From Pseudomonas peli (GTDB taxonomy: Bacteria; Pseudomonadota; Gammaproteobacteria; Pseudomonadales; Pseudomonadaceae): a stretch of 64,000 nucleotides of DNA. Positions 45,575 to 53,268 of the stretch are shown piece by piece. The notes beneath the pieces are model-generated. The model was given only the letters and a program-made list of their open reading frames with translations. It made no database searches and had not been told where the DNA came from. The stretch's first letter is position 1, and each line of letters begins with the position of its first letter. The stretch spans positions 62,001 through 126,000 of the forward strand of contig NZ_FMTL01000002.1 in the NCBI RefSeq assembly GCF_900099645.1, read 5' to 3'. Made by a program: the position numbers and the translations under genes.

Positions 45575-46117
45575 TTACTCGGCTTCTTGCGCGGCTTTAA
45601 GTGCTTCATAGGCCGGCGCGGCGTAGATGCCGACTTCCACTGCCAGCTCCATCACCCGCGCCAGGTCCGTGCTGTACACCAGTACGGCTTGCAGCTCGTC
45701 ATCCAGCGGCTCGCTGAAATCCAGCAACACATAACCCTTGGTTTCCGGTGACAGGCTGGACAGTTGCACCTGAATGCGATTCAGCGCTTTCAGCGGCTCG
45801 ACCTTGGCCAGTTGCTTGGCTTTGAGTACAAAGCTCACCTCTGGTCCGAACGATTCGGTGATCTGCTGGAACAGCGCGTCATAGCTGTCGGCCTGAAACA
45901 GCACAGTCTCCGGCAGGCTGCCGACCACCACCCATTCGCCGAGTGGAATGGGGAAGCTGTCGTCGAAATTGATGTCCGGGTTGGCGGCGAGAAACGCCTG
46001 CGGATCGGCGTAGGCCTGGGCGGCTTCATCGGCGATGCGCGTGACTTCTTCCGGCAGCATGCAGCCCGAGCTTATTTTGCTGATCAGTTCTTCAAGCTGG
46101 GCTTTCATTGGGTTCAT
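45575..46117 (-). CDS. Conserved hypothetical protein (PA3283-like position)
   Basis: 180 aa, no domain recognised. It begins LEELISKISSGCMLPEEVTRIADEA and ends with VMELAVEVGIYAAPAYEALKAAQEAE. Acidic and probably soluble. In P. aeruginosa, as I recall, a conserved hypothetical gene lies at the same place beside the ketoacyl synthase/sigma operon. No function can be assigned. Confidence 0.75.
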   Translation of the reverse strand: MNPMKAQLEELISKISSGCMLPEEVTRIADEAAQAYADPQAFLAANPDINFDDSFPIPLGEWVVVGSLPETVLFQADSYDALFQQITESFGPEVSFVLKAKQLAKVEPLKALNRIQVQLSSLSPETKGYVLLDFSEPLDDELQAVLVYSTDLARVMELAVEVGIYAAPAYEALKAAQEAE

Positions 46118-46244
46118 CCTGCGGCAGAAAAGAGGCCGGCAAGGATAGCCGCAAATGGCTGTAGAAGCTGCATATCGGCCTATTTCTGGCCTGCACGAAG
46201 GACAGCGTACCGCTGCTTGCAGCGGCTCAGCATAGGGGCTGTCT

Positions 46245-46258
46245 GTGCGCTACCGTAC
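46245..46258. promoter_or_regulatory. Palindromic operator site A (GTGC-N6-GTAC)
   Basis: GTGCGCTACCGTAC, centre 46251.5, lies 106 bp before the first Crp/Fnr ATG. TATGCT at 46280-46285 would place transcription start near 46292, so the palindrome centre falls at about -41, the class II activator position. It shares CGCTGCTTGCAG (46211-46222) with the site B region. Confidence 0.6.
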
Positions 46259-46357
46259 AGATATAAAAACAGATTGGATTATGCTGCTGTGTGCAGTTAA
46301 GGCTCTGTAGCGAGCGCATATCAATCGCCAACAGGCCTTAGAAGACCGGAGACAGTG

Positions 46358-47062
46358 ATGTCCGCAGCCCCCAACCCGCAGCAAAACCACCTGCTTGCCG
46401 CCTTAACTAACGAAGTGCTGGAGCGTCTGTTGCCGCACCTTGAGTTGGTGGATATGCCGCTGGGCATGGTGCTCTACGAATCAGGCGATACCCTGCGGCA
46501 TGTGTACTTTCCCACCGATTCGATTGTGTCCCTGCTGTATGTGATGGAAAGCGGTGCGTCGGCGGAAATTTCCGTGGTGGGTAATGACGGGGTGATTGGT
46601 GTGGCGCTGTTTATGGGCGGTGAAAGCACCACCAGTCGCGCCCTTGTACAAAGTGCTGGCAGCGCTTACCGGGTACTCGGCAAACGCTTCAAGGAAGAGT
46701 TCAACCGGCATGGCGACATGCTGCAGCTGATGCTGCGCTACAGCCAGGCGCTGATTACCCAGATGGCGCAGACGGCGGTGTGCAACCGCCATCACTCGAT
46801 TGATCAGCAGCTGTGCCGCTGGCTGTTGTTGTCGCTTGATCGGTTGAGGGACAACAAGCTGGCCATGACCCAGGAACTGATCGCCAATATGCTCGGCGTG
46901 CGCCGCGAGGGCGTCACCGAGGCCGCCGGCAAACTGCATCGCCAAGGCGTAATTGATTACAGCCGCGGGCTGATCACCGTGCTCGATCGCGCCAAGCTGG
47001 AAAGCCTGAGCTGTGAGTGTTACGCCGTGGTCAAGCGCGAAACCGACCGCCTACTGCCTTAA
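46358..47062 (+). CDS. Crp/Fnr family regulator, atypical (first of two)
   Basis: 234 aa from ATG 46358 (GGAG 6 nt upstream). The cyclic-nucleotide-binding-like beta roll covers about residues 15-130 (HVYFPTDSIVSLLYVMESGASAEISVVGNDG split by strands). The HTH is TQELIANMLGVRREGVTEAAGKL. The recognition helix lacks the usual E-x-x-SR of Crp/Fnr, so its DNA site should differ from TGTGA or TTGAT. No Fe-S cysteine cluster at the N-terminus. The effector is unknown. A palindrome stands at -106 from its start. Confidence 0.85.
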   Translation: MSAAPNPQQNHLLAALTNEVLERLLPHLELVDMPLGMVLYESGDTLRHVYFPTDSIVSLLYVMESGASAEISVVGNDGVIGVALFMGGESTTSRALVQSAGSAYRVLGKRFKEEFNRHGDMLQLMLRYSQALITQMAQTAVCNRHHSIDQQLCRWLLLSLDRLRDNKLAMTQELIANMLGVRREGVTEAAGKLHRQGVIDYSRGLITVLDRAKLESLSCECYAVVKRETDRLLP

Positions 47063-47126
47063 AGCCAGCGCATCCAAAGCCCCAATCTGTTACGCGCGCG
47101 GTTAGCCATTTAATGGCTTGGCTTGA

Positions 47127-47140
47127 GTGCCGCAGCGCAC
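47127..47140. promoter_or_regulatory. Palindromic operator site D (GTGC-N6-GCAC)
   Basis: GTGCCGCAGCGCAC, centre 47133.5, 104 bp before the start of the second Crp/Fnr gene. It is the weakest match to the others in the six central bases. Confidence 0.45.
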
Positions 47141-47237
47141 AGAGCTTTGCCAAATGCTCAGGCAGACTGCAGCGGCGATAGCGTCAAGCACCGTTGTCGT
47201 GCCATGTTTTGGCAAGCGTCGTGCTCGGGACAAGTGA

Positions 47238-47927
47238 ATGTCTGTTAAAGCACCGCTGCAAATCTTCAGCCGTCTGATCGAAGGGCTGCCCAGCAAACAA
47301 CGCAAACAACTGCTGAATGGCTGCGAACCGGTGGACCTGGTTTTCGGCAACGTGTTGCATGAAGCCAACCAGCCGATTCGCCATGTGTATTTTCCGCTGA
47401 GTGGCTTTGTCTCGCTGGTGACCACCCTGGATGGGCATCAGCCTCTGGAGATGGGCCTGATCGGCAATGAAGGCATGCTGGGCGCAACCCTTGCCCTGGG
47501 CATTGGCCAGGCGCCTATGCGCGCGGTGGTGCAGGGTTCGGGCAGTGCCTTGCGTATCAGCAGTCAGTTATTCAAGCAGGAGCTGTTGAGTAGCCCGGCG
47601 CTGCTACGTGCGCTCAAGCGCTACCTGTATGTGGTGATGACGCAGCTGTCGCAGAGCGCAGCCTGTACGCATTTCCATGAAATCGAGCCACGCCTGGCGC
47701 GTTGGCTGCTGATGACCCACGACCGTGCGCATGCCGATAACTTTCACCTGACCCATGAGTACCTCGCTGACATGCTTGGCGTGCGCCGCAGTGGTGTATC
47801 GATTGCCGCTGCAGCCATGCAGGCACGCGGATTGATCAGCTATAGCCGAGGTGAGATTCATATCCTTGATCGCGCCGGGTTGGAGTTGGCCGCCTGCGAG
47901 TGTTATGCCGCGCTGCAGGCCGACTAA
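47238..47927 (+). CDS. Crp/Fnr family regulator, atypical (second of two)
   Basis: 229 aa, same architecture as the preceding gene: beta roll (HVYFPLSGFVSLVTTLDG, MGLIGNEGMLGATLALG) and HTH with THEYLADMLGVRRSGVSIAAAAM. The shared VRR-GV recognition helix suggests both bind the same kind of site, and a local duplication is likely. It ends 11 bp before the convergent GGDEF/EAL gene. Effector unknown. Confidence 0.85.
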   Translation: MSVKAPLQIFSRLIEGLPSKQRKQLLNGCEPVDLVFGNVLHEANQPIRHVYFPLSGFVSLVTTLDGHQPLEMGLIGNEGMLGATLALGIGQAPMRAVVQGSGSALRISSQLFKQELLSSPALLRALKRYLYVVMTQLSQSAACTHFHEIEPRLARWLLMTHDRAHADNFHLTHEYLADMLGVRRSGVSIAAAAMQARGLISYSRGEIHILDRAGLELAACECYAALQAD

Positions 47928-47938
47928 CGCGCGCAGTT

Positions 47939-50065
47939 TTAACCCAGGGTGCCCGTTGTCTGGTAAAGCGTATTGATCGGCGAGCTGATGCCGCTGCGCA
48001 GCAGATTGGCAAACTGCTCCGCGCTGACCGGGTGGCTGAACAGAAAGCCCTGGCCTTCGCTGCAGTGATGGCTGCGCAGAAACTCCAGCTGCGCGGTTTC
48101 TTCGATCCCTTCGGCGATTACTCGCTGTTTCAGGCTGTTGCCCATGGCGATCACGGCGCTGACGATAATGCCGTTGCTGTTGTGGATGTCCTGCACAAAG
48201 GAACGATCAATTTTCAGTACATCGATGGGGAACTGGTTGAGGTAGCTGAGGCTGGAGTAACCGGTGCCGAAATCGTCCACCGCCAGTTGCACGCCGAGGG
48301 TCTTGAGTTGCTGCAGGATCGTGGCGCTGGCCTGGGCGTCGCGCATCAGCACGCTTTCGGTGATCTCCAGCTGCAGGTTGTTGGGTTTAAGGCCGGTGAC
48401 CCTCAGGGCGCTTTCTACGCTGTCGACAAAGTCCTTGCGGCGAAACTCCAGGGCCGAGATGTTCACCGCCACCGAATCCAGGGCATAGCCGCAGTTCTCC
48501 CAGCGTTTGGCCTGGGCGCAGGCTTGCAGCAGCACCCAGCGGCCCAGTGGCACGATCAACCCGCAGGCTTCGGCCACCGGAATAAACCGCGCCGGCAGAA
48601 TCATGCCCCATGCCGGGTGCTGCCAGCGGATCAGCGCTTCGGCGCTGGTGATTCTGCCGCTGTGCAGGTCGATCTTCGGCTGGTAGTGAAGGATAAATTC
48701 GCTGTTTTCCATGGCCGTGCGCAGGTGCGCTTCGATCAACTGGCGTTCAACTGCGTGAACATTCATCTCCTGGCGGAAAAACTGGTAGTTGTTGCGGCCT
48801 TCTTCCTTGGCCAGGTACATCGCTGTGTCGGCATTCTTGATCAGGCCTTCGGCATCCGTGGCGTCGTTGGGGTAGGTGCTGATGCCGATGCTGGAGGTAA
48901 TGTGCAGTTGCTGCTGGCCAATGGTGTGGCTCATGGCCAGGATACTGAGGATTTTTTCGGCGGTGCGCGCGGCATCGTCGGCCGAGTGGCTTTCGCTCAG
49001 CAGCACCACAAACTCATCACCGCCCAAACGGCTGACCGTGTCAGAGCTGCGCACGCAGTCGCTCAAGCGCAGCGCTACCGCTTGCAGCAGCTGGTCGCCG
49101 ACGCCGTGGCCAAGCGAATCATTGATGTGCTTGAAGTTATCCAGGTCGAGAAACAGCACCGCCAGATGGCTGCTGCGGCGCTCGGCCAGAGCGATCGCCT
49201 GGTTGATACGGTCATTGAGCAAGGCGCGGTTGGGCAGGTTGGTCAGGGCGTCATGCTGCGCCAGATGGGCCATCTTTTCGGTCATGGCGTGGGCGGCAGT
49301 CATGTCGTGGAAGACCATTACCGCCCCCTTGAGGCGTCCGGCCGAATCATGGATCGGCGCGGCGGAATCTTCGATGGCGGACTCGCTGCCATCGCGGCGG
49401 ATCAGTATCGTGCCTGCCGCCAGCAGTTTGCTCTCATCGTGCTGCAGCACCTTGACGATGGGGTTGGCCACCGCCTCGCGGCTTTTATCGTTGACCAGGT
49501 GCATCACGCTGTCGATCGGTAGGCCATGGGCTTCGTCGAGTTGCCAGCCAGTCATATGTTCGGCGGCGCTGTTGAGGTAGTCGACGTTGCCCTGCAGGTC
49601 GGTACTGATTACCGCATCACTGATCGAGTTGAGGGTCAGTGATGCGCGGGCTTTTTCGACGAACAGCGCCTCTTCCACGGCCTTGCGCTGGATGATATTG
49701 CGCAGCGATTGCGGCACCAGGTAACTGTTGAAGTGGCCCTTGGACAGGCAACCCTGGGCACCACGCTGAATGGCGTCCCAGGTTTGCTGGTCATCCTCCA
49801 GGGTGCTCAGCGTGAGGATCGGAATGCTGGAGGCGAGGACGAACAGCTGATCGAAGGTGGCCAAACCCTGGCTGTCCGGCAGATCGAGATCAACCATGAT
49901 CGCGTCGATGGGCTCTTTGCGATGGCTTTCCAGGCGCTGCAGGGCCTGCGCAAGGCTGGTCACCCACTCAATCAGGAACGGGCCGTCCTGGGCTCTATCC
50001 AGAACATCTTCCAAGGTCGCGGCATCGTCACTGTTGCCGGTAATGATCAGAACGCGATTAGCCAT
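47939..50065 (-). CDS. REC-PAS-GGDEF-EAL cyclic-di-GMP regulator
   Basis: 708 aa. Residues 1-125: receiver domain with phospho-acceptor in DAIMVDLDLPDSQG. About 145-260: PAS (ISDAVISTDLQGNVDYLNSA). About 275-440: GGDEF domain with intact RLGGDEFV and, five residues before the GGDEF motif, the inhibitory RSSD site. About 455-695: EAL domain with SAEALIRWQHP, NISALEF, DDFGTGYSS and EGIEETAQ, all apparently intact. It may make and degrade c-di-GMP depending on phosphorylation. No histidine kinase is adjacent. GGAGG precedes ATG by 10 nt. Confidence 0.92.
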   Translation of the reverse strand: MANRVLIITGNSDDAATLEDVLDRAQDGPFLIEWVTSLAQALQRLESHRKEPIDAIMVDLDLPDSQGLATFDQLFVLASSIPILTLSTLEDDQQTWDAIQRGAQGCLSKGHFNSYLVPQSLRNIIQRKAVEEALFVEKARASLTLNSISDAVISTDLQGNVDYLNSAAEHMTGWQLDEAHGLPIDSVMHLVNDKSREAVANPIVKVLQHDESKLLAAGTILIRRDGSESAIEDSAAPIHDSAGRLKGAVMVFHDMTAAHAMTEKMAHLAQHDALTNLPNRALLNDRINQAIALAERRSSHLAVLFLDLDNFKHINDSLGHGVGDQLLQAVALRLSDCVRSSDTVSRLGGDEFVVLLSESHSADDAARTAEKILSILAMSHTIGQQQLHITSSIGISTYPNDATDAEGLIKNADTAMYLAKEEGRNNYQFFRQEMNVHAVERQLIEAHLRTAMENSEFILHYQPKIDLHSGRITSAEALIRWQHPAWGMILPARFIPVAEACGLIVPLGRWVLLQACAQAKRWENCGYALDSVAVNISALEFRRKDFVDSVESALRVTGLKPNNLQLEITESVLMRDAQASATILQQLKTLGVQLAVDDFGTGYSSLSYLNQFPIDVLKIDRSFVQDIHNSNGIIVSAVIAMGNSLKQRVIAEGIEETAQLEFLRSHHCSEGQGFLFSHPVSAEQFANLLRSGISSPINTLYQTTGTLG

Positions 50066-50166
50066 GATGCCTATTCCTCCGTGAACAACATTACGCGGTG
50101 CGGGTGAGGCGCCTGCGTTGCCGATATGGCGTTAAGCATCGTGGGAGGTGCTGTGTGGTTGCGCGC

Positions 50167-50466
50167 TCAGAAGCGCAGCCGTGGCGGTGGCGGCTGGTCG
50201 TACTGCGGCGCGTTTACCGGCAGGCTGATCCAGCGGTCGTATAGACGCGCCTTGCTGCTGGTGCGTTCAGTATTCTCTGGTTCCGGTTGCAGCCTGGCGT
50301 TGTGCAGGTTGTTGCGCTGCGCCGGTTCTGTGGTTGTCACGTGCTGTGGCGCGCGGCCGAACACTTCTGGCGCAAATAGCTCGGCAGAGGCGTTGCCAGC
50401 CAGCAAGGCCGGCAGGATCAGGGCGATGCTGCCGGCTATCGCGTGGATGTATCCGAGCCTATGCAT
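50167..50466 (-). CDS. Small secreted hypothetical protein
   Basis: 99 aa. A signal peptide (AIAGSIALILPALLAGNASA) precedes a hydrophilic, Pro/Arg-rich mature part of about 72 residues ending PQYDQPPPPRLRF. GGAGG lies 6 nt before the ATG. No domain. Export and a good SD argue that it is a real gene. Located between the GGDEF/EAL gene and phosphoglucomutase. Confidence 0.55.
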   Translation of the reverse strand: MHRLGYIHAIAGSIALILPALLAGNASAELFAPEVFGRAPQHVTTTEPAQRNNLHNARLQPEPENTERTSSKARLYDRWISLPVNAPQYDQPPPPRLRF

Positions 50467-50857
50467 GTCATCCCTCCCCGTTTATGGACGTGTCTCACGT
50501 GCCTTCTCCAACGCACAACGTCCGGCCGCGAGCTGACCCGCGCTAACGTCGACAACTGCAATAGGTTTACTGCCCGCTAAGCGGGCTTTCGCTCAGGATG
50601 CGCAGCATGGCCAATCAGCGGGCCAAGCCGTTCGGGTGTGGGGGCGGGTTGGCGCTGGGTTGGTCTGTCCATGGTCACCTCTGAGCAAGTCCCATGCGGG
50701 CGCAAATACGGGGGCTGAGTATTAGATACGCTGCTTGCAGGGGCTTGTCAGTGCGCTATCGCACCTAGCGCGCTTCGATATAAAGCCTCTCGGGATTACC
50801 CGGTCGGGCTGCTAGACTGGCGCACTTTTCACCGTCCGATCATTTTTGGAGCCTGTT
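50467..50857. other. 391-bp intergenic region upstream of phosphoglucomutase
   Basis: No gene is seen. It holds a short stem GCCCGC-TAA-GCGGGC followed by TTT (50572-50589), the palindrome annotated at 50751, the hexamer TATAAA (50779-50784), and TAGACT (50813-50818), which could serve as a -10. The segment CGCTGCTTGCAG at 50729-50740 repeats that at 46211-46222. Confidence 0.55.
50751..50764. promoter_or_regulatory. Palindromic operator site B (GTGC-N6-GCAC)
   Basis: GTGCGCTATCGCAC, centre 50757.5, 100 bp before the phosphoglucomutase start. The same 14-mer occurs on the other strand at 52525-52538. The left flank GGGGCTTGTCA resembles GGGGCTGTCT before site A. Confidence 0.6.
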
Positions 50858-52510
50858 GTGAGCCCGCGTATTCACCCTTTGGCCGGTCAGCCGGCACCTG
50901 CGTCCCTGTTGACCGAGATCTCTGCGCTGCTGGCGGCCTATTACGATCTGCAGCCGGACCTGAGCGTGGCCAGCCAGCGCGTGGCATTCGGCACCTCCGG
51001 GCATCGCGGCAGCTCCCTGGCGCACAGCTTCAACCAGGCCCATGTGCTGGCGATCAGCCAGGCGATCTGTGATTACCGGGCGGCTCAGGGCATCAGCGGT
51101 CCGCTGTTTATCGGCGCCGATACCCATGCGCTGTCGCAGCCGGCGCTGGACAGCGCGATTGAAGTGCTGGCAGCCAATGGCGTGCAGACCATGATCTCTG
51201 CTGGCGGTGAGTTCACCCCGACGCCGGCAATCAGCCAGGCCATCCTGGTGCACAACCAGGGCCGCAGCTCGGGCCTGGCCGATGGCATCGTCATCACCCC
51301 CTCGCACAACCCGCCGGACAGCGGCGGTTTCAAGTACAACCCCACCAACGGCGGCCCGGCTGACAGCGATATCACCACCTGGGTGCAGAACCGCGCCAAT
51401 GCGTTGCTTGAAGGCGGCCTGCGCGAGGTCAAGCGCATGCCCCTGGCGCAGGCGCGGCAGGCGGCCAATGTGCAGGAATACGATTACCTCGCCAGCTATG
51501 TGAATGACCTGGGCAACGTCATCGACTTCGCGCCGATCCGCGCGGCGGGCCTGCGCCTGGGTGTCGACCCGTTGGGCGGCGCCGGCGTGCATTACTGGGG
51601 CCGCATCGCCGAGCAGTACGGCCTCAATTTGGACGTGGTGAGCGAGATTATCGATCCGCAGTTCGCCTTTATGAGCCTGGACTGGGACGGGCAGATCCGC
51701 ATGGATCCGTCCTCCAGCCATGCCATGCAGCGCTTGATTGGCCTGAAGAACGGCTACGACATCGCCTTTGCCTGCGACACCGACTACGACCGCCACGGCA
51801 TCGTTGCGCCGAGCGTCGGCCTGTTGCCGGCCAACCACTTCCTCAGTGTGGCCATCGATTACCTGTTCCAGCATCGCCCGCAATGGAGCGCCACAGCAGC
51901 GGTGGGTAAAACCCTGGTGAGTAGCGCGATGATTGACCGCGTCGCTGCGCGCTTGGGCCGGCCGATGCAGGAAGTGCCGGTGGGCTTCAAATGGTTTGCC
52001 GGCGGTCTGTTCGACGGCTCCCTGGGCTTTGGCGGTGAGGAGAGCGCCGGGGCGACCTTCCTGCGCCGTGATGGCCGGGTCTGGACCACCGACAAGGACG
52101 GCATCGCCCTAGCGCTGCTGGCCGCCGAGATGACCGCAGTGACTGGGCGTGACCCTGGCGAGCTGTACCAAGGCCTGAGCGATGAGTTCGGCGCGATTTA
52201 CGCCGACCGCGTTGATGCGCCGGCCACCCCTGCGCAGAAAAAAGCCCTGGGCAAACTCTCGCCCGCGCAGATCAGCAGCCGTGAGCTGGCCGGTGATGCC
52301 ATTACCCAGGTGCTCGACAAGGCGCCGGGCAATGGCGCGGCGATTGGCGGCATCAAGGTGATCAGCGAGGGCGGCTGGTTCGCCGCGCGGCCATCGGGCA
52401 CCGAAGACATCTACAAGATCTACGCCGAGAGCTTCCGCGATGCGGCGCACCTGCAGCGCATCTTCAGCGAGGCGCAGCTGATCGTGGATGGGGCACTGGT
52501 CGCCGAATAG
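50858..52510 (+). CDS. pgm: Phosphoglucomutase
   Basis: 550 aa from GTG 50858, with GGAG 6 nt upstream. [10 protein letters not shown] is the early conserved loop, [12 protein letters not shown] holds the phospho-serine, [10 protein letters not shown] is the Mg2+ loop, [10 protein letters not shown] is the sugar-binding loop, and [15 protein letters not shown] is the phosphate-binding loop. It interconverts glucose 1- and 6-phosphate. Glucose-1-phosphate leads to UDP-glucose, the donor for the glucan synthase at 53263-61767. A palindrome lies 100 bp upstream. Confidence 0.95.
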   Translation: MSPRIHPLAGQPAPASLLTEISALLAAYYDLQPDLSVASQRVAFGTSGHRGSSLAHSFNQAHVLAISQAICDYRAAQGISGPLFIGADTHALSQPALDSAIEVLAANGVQTMISAGGEFTPTPAISQAILVHNQGRSSGLADGIVITPSHNPPDSGGFKYNPTNGGPADSDITTWVQNRANALLEGGLREVKRMPLAQARQAANVQEYDYLASYVNDLGNVIDFAPIRAAGLRLGVDPLGGAGVHYWGRIAEQYGLNLDVVSEIIDPQFAFMSLDWDGQIRMDPSSSHAMQRLIGLKNGYDIAFACDTDYDRHGIVAPSVGLLPANHFLSVAIDYLFQHRPQWSATAAVGKTLVSSAMIDRVAARLGRPMQEVPVGFKWFAGGLFDGSLGFGGEESAGATFLRRDGRVWTTDKDGIALALLAAEMTAVTGRDPGELYQGLSDEFGAIYADRVDAPATPAQKKALGKLSPAQISSRELAGDAITQVLDKAPGNGAAIGGIKVISEGGWFAARPSGTEDIYKIYAESFRDAAHLQRIFSEAQLIVDGALVAE

Positions 52511-52524
52511 CAGGGCCGCCGTCG

Positions 52525-52538
52525 GTGCGATAGCGCAC
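52525..52538. promoter_or_regulatory. Palindromic operator site C (GTGC-N6-GCAC)
   Basis: GTGCGATAGCGCAC, centre 52531.5, 104 bp before the DUF3309 ATG. Read on the minus strand it equals site B exactly. The symmetry extends to GTCG/CGAC, so it could also fold as a 9-bp stem after pgm, but no T-run follows. Confidence 0.55.
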
Positions 52539-52635
52539 CGACACTTGCCGCTGTGGCGTACAGGATGAAGCAGCGCTTGGGTGCCATGCCGGCACCTGTT
52601 GTTCCGGCGTGTTGCAACTCATCAAGGAGAACGCC

Positions 52636-52794
52636 ATGAGCCTGGGTACCATTCTATTGATCGTGCTGGTGCTGTTATTGATCGGTGCCATACCGGCCTG
52701 GCCACACAGCAGAAGCTGGGGTTACGGGCCTACGGGCGGTTTGGGCGTAGTGGTGGTGGTGCTGTTGGTGCTGCTGTTAATGGGCCGAATTTAA
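52636..52794 (+). CDS. DUF3309 small membrane protein
   Basis: 52 aa. Two hydrophobic segments (GTILLIVLVLLLIGAIPAW and GVVVVVLLVLLLMGRI) flank a short polar loop (PHSRSWGYGPTGG), the DUF3309 pattern. AAGGAG stands 6 nt before ATG. It is an inner-membrane peptide of unknown role. Its upstream palindrome links it to the Crp/Fnr and pgm promoters. Confidence 0.85.
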   Translation: MSLGTILLIVLVLLLIGAIPAWPHSRSWGYGPTGGLGVVVVVLLVLLLMGRI

Positions 52795-52902
52795 CCGCTA
52801 CCTGACATGTCCCACGGCCGCTGCGCAGCAATTGGTTTGCCGCTTTCGCCTGAGTGATTCAGGCGTTAGTCTGCGCAGCGTATCCCCCGCTGTGGTCGTC
52901 GC

Positions 52903-53268
52903 ATGTACCGTCTTGATCTGAAAATCCGCCTGCATAACGGTTCTGATATTGCCATCGGCCCCGGCAAGGCCGAGCTGTTGGCGGCCATCGCCCAGCACGG
53001 CTCGATCAGTGCCGCCGCGCGCGCCATGGGCATGTCCTATCGGCGCGCCTGGTTGTTGGTGGAAACCATGAACCGCAGTTTCAAACAGCCGCTGGTCAGC
53101 ACCCTGGCCGGCGGCAAGCAGGGCGGTGGCACCCAGCTCACCGCCACCGGTGAGCTGATTCTGCAGCGCTACCGCGCCCTCTGCGCCGCCGCCCTGGCAG
53201 CGGTGCAGAGTGGTTGCGACGAGCTGGCCGAACTGCTGGCCGAGCCGCCCACTAACAGCGACCTATAA
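52903..53268 (+). CDS. ModE-type winged-helix regulator without ligand domain
   Basis: 121 aa. The HTH is LLAAIAQHGSISAAARAMGMSYRRAWLLVETMN, typical of the ModE N-terminal domain. The GGKQGGGTQLTATGELIL wing and dimer helix follow. The C-terminal molybdate-binding (mop) repeats are absent, so it may not sense molybdate by itself. No mod transport genes are near. It overlaps the convergent glucan synthase gene by 6 bp. Confidence 0.85.
   Translation: MYRLDLKIRLHNGSDIAIGPGKAELLAAIAQHGSISAAARAMGMSYRRAWLLVETMNRSFKQPLVSTLAGGKQGGGTQLTATGELILQRYRALCAAALAAVQSGCDELAELLAEPPTNSDL

Noticed and set aside
47900..49522. 540-codon plus-strand open frame
   Set aside because: It is antisense to the GGDEF/EAL gene, whose motifs are all intact. 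Long antisense frames are expected in GC-rich DNA, and this one has no domain.
51859..52104. Minus-strand small frames inside pgm
   Set aside because: They are shadows of a well-conserved enzyme gene.
52521..52542. Terminator of pgm
   Set aside because: The stem is perfect, but no T-run follows and the same 14-mer recurs upstream of pgm, where no terminator is needed. I prefer an operator.
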